From Idiomarina seosinensis_A (GTDB lineage: Bacteria; Pseudomonadota; Gammaproteobacteria; Enterobacterales; Alteromonadaceae): 64,000 nucleotides of DNA. The stretch is taken from assembly GCF_044797955.1 (NCBI RefSeq), contig NZ_CP085211.1:1116001-1180000 (forward strand). Direction: 5' to 3'. The notes under the pieces are model-generated. The model was given only the letters and a program-made list of their open reading frames with translations. It made no database searches and had not been told where the DNA came from. The translations under genes were made by a program, and so were the position numbers. This document shows positions 63,675 to 64,000 of this stretch, in pieces (the first letter of the stretch is position 1; every line of letters begins with the position of its first letter).

Positions 63675-64000
63675 CGAACAGACACCGGTTATCGACGGCT
63701 ATGCGGTTGTTGCCGACATTGGTGGCACCAACGCCCGGTTTGGTCGTATCAATCTGGATACCTTTGAACTGGATAGGATTCAGGTATTCCCCTGTGCTGA
63801 TTACCTGAATTTGACCGATGCAATGATTGCCTATCGTGAGCAGCAAGATGTGCCGCTTGAACACGTGGCAATTGCTATTGCCTGCCCGGCTGAGTTTGAT
63901 GCAATTCAGATGACCAATCATCACTGGCAATTTTCGGTCGAAGGAACGAAACGTGCGCTGGGACTAAAAAGCTTTATCGTGCTTAATGATTTTGCAGCGG
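63664..64000 (+). CDS. glk: Glucokinase (N-terminal part, cut by window end)
   Basis: The first 112 codons of a bacterial GlkA-type glucokinase, open to the window edge. ADIGGTNARFG is the ATP/phosphate motif and AIACPAEFDAIQMTNHHWQFS the family block. It phosphorylates glucose released by the GH1 and GH3 enzymes. It starts within the end of edd. Confidence 0.93.
   Translation, partial: MVSSEQTPVIDGYAVVADIGGTNARFGRINLDTFELDRIQVFPCADYLNLTDAMIAYREQQDVPLEHVAIAIACPAEFDAIQMTNHHWQFSVEGTKRALGLKSFIVLNDFAA

Noticed and set aside
1..64000. CRISPR array, prophage or antiphage system
   Set aside because: No regularly spaced repeats, cas genes, phage structural genes or known defence cassettes were seen on either strand.

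Overview
This 64 kb window is ordinary chromosome from a gammaproteobacterium, most likely a marine member of the Alteromonadales or a close relative. The evidence is gene order. It contains cspD-clpS-clpA-infA-bpt-aat-trxB-(ald)-lrp-ftsK-lolA-rarA-crcB-serS, yejK/yejM-tRNA-Pro(GGG), yccA-tRNA-Ser(UGA), and uvrY-uvrC-pgsA-tRNA Gly-Cys-Leu, all blocks familiar from enterobacterial and Alteromonas-like genomes. The genus cannot be fixed from the sequence alone.

Layout. 1-5 kb: a small membrane protein, an acetyl-CoA hydrolase/transferase-family protein, a periplasmic binding-like protein, an alpha/beta hydrolase, a HIT protein and a beta-CASP metallo-hydrolase. 5.1-11 kb: signalling genes, namely an Aer-like PAS chemoreceptor followed 3 bp later by a 1057-residue GAF-GAF-PAS-PAS-GGDEF-EAL protein, then a decayed tandem copy of that protein's GGDEF-EAL end. 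11.2-35.9 kb: conserved housekeeping, including an N-degron cluster (clpS, clpA, bpt, aat), cell division (ftsK), lipoprotein transport (lolA), the Tus sulfur relay (tusDCB, tusE), DNA repair (uvrC, rarA), phospholipid synthesis (pgsA) and five tRNAs. The response regulator in the uvrY/gacA position has lost every phosphorylation residue of its receiver domain.

35.9-42.6 kb is the disturbed part. It has an interrupted reading frame behind the tRNAs, a response regulator plus an Hpt-REC-REC-GGDEF protein, and a complete IS21-family element (istA/istB). The element has a truncated gene on each side, two unrelated genes, with no visible target duplication. This suggests a rearrangement between IS copies, not a simple insertion.

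44-64 kb is a catabolic module for a beta-1,3-glucan (laminarin-like) polysaccharide. It holds a GH16 lipoprotein with three C-terminal repeats, a TonB-dependent receptor, a GH3 lipoprotein, a FucP-type permease, a GH1 beta-glucosidase, a MelB-type symporter and a LacI-family regulator. It is followed directly by Entner-Doudoroff genes: gap, hexR, zwf, pgl, edd and glk (cut by the window edge). An identical 14-bp palindrome-like operator lies upstream of the GH1/FucP divergon and of the GH16 gene, and a third exact copy lies inside zwf. Two HexR-type palindromes lie in the hexR-zwf intergenic region. Glucan would be cut outside the cell, taken up through the outer membrane receptor, cut to glucose in the periplasm and cytoplasm, phosphorylated by Glk and burned through zwf-pgl-edd.

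No CRISPR array, prophage, rRNA operon or toxin-antitoxin pair was seen. The least explained features are the degenerate UvrY, the WDCC repeats of the GH16 protein, the shared LacI operator copy within zwf, and the IS21 junctions.
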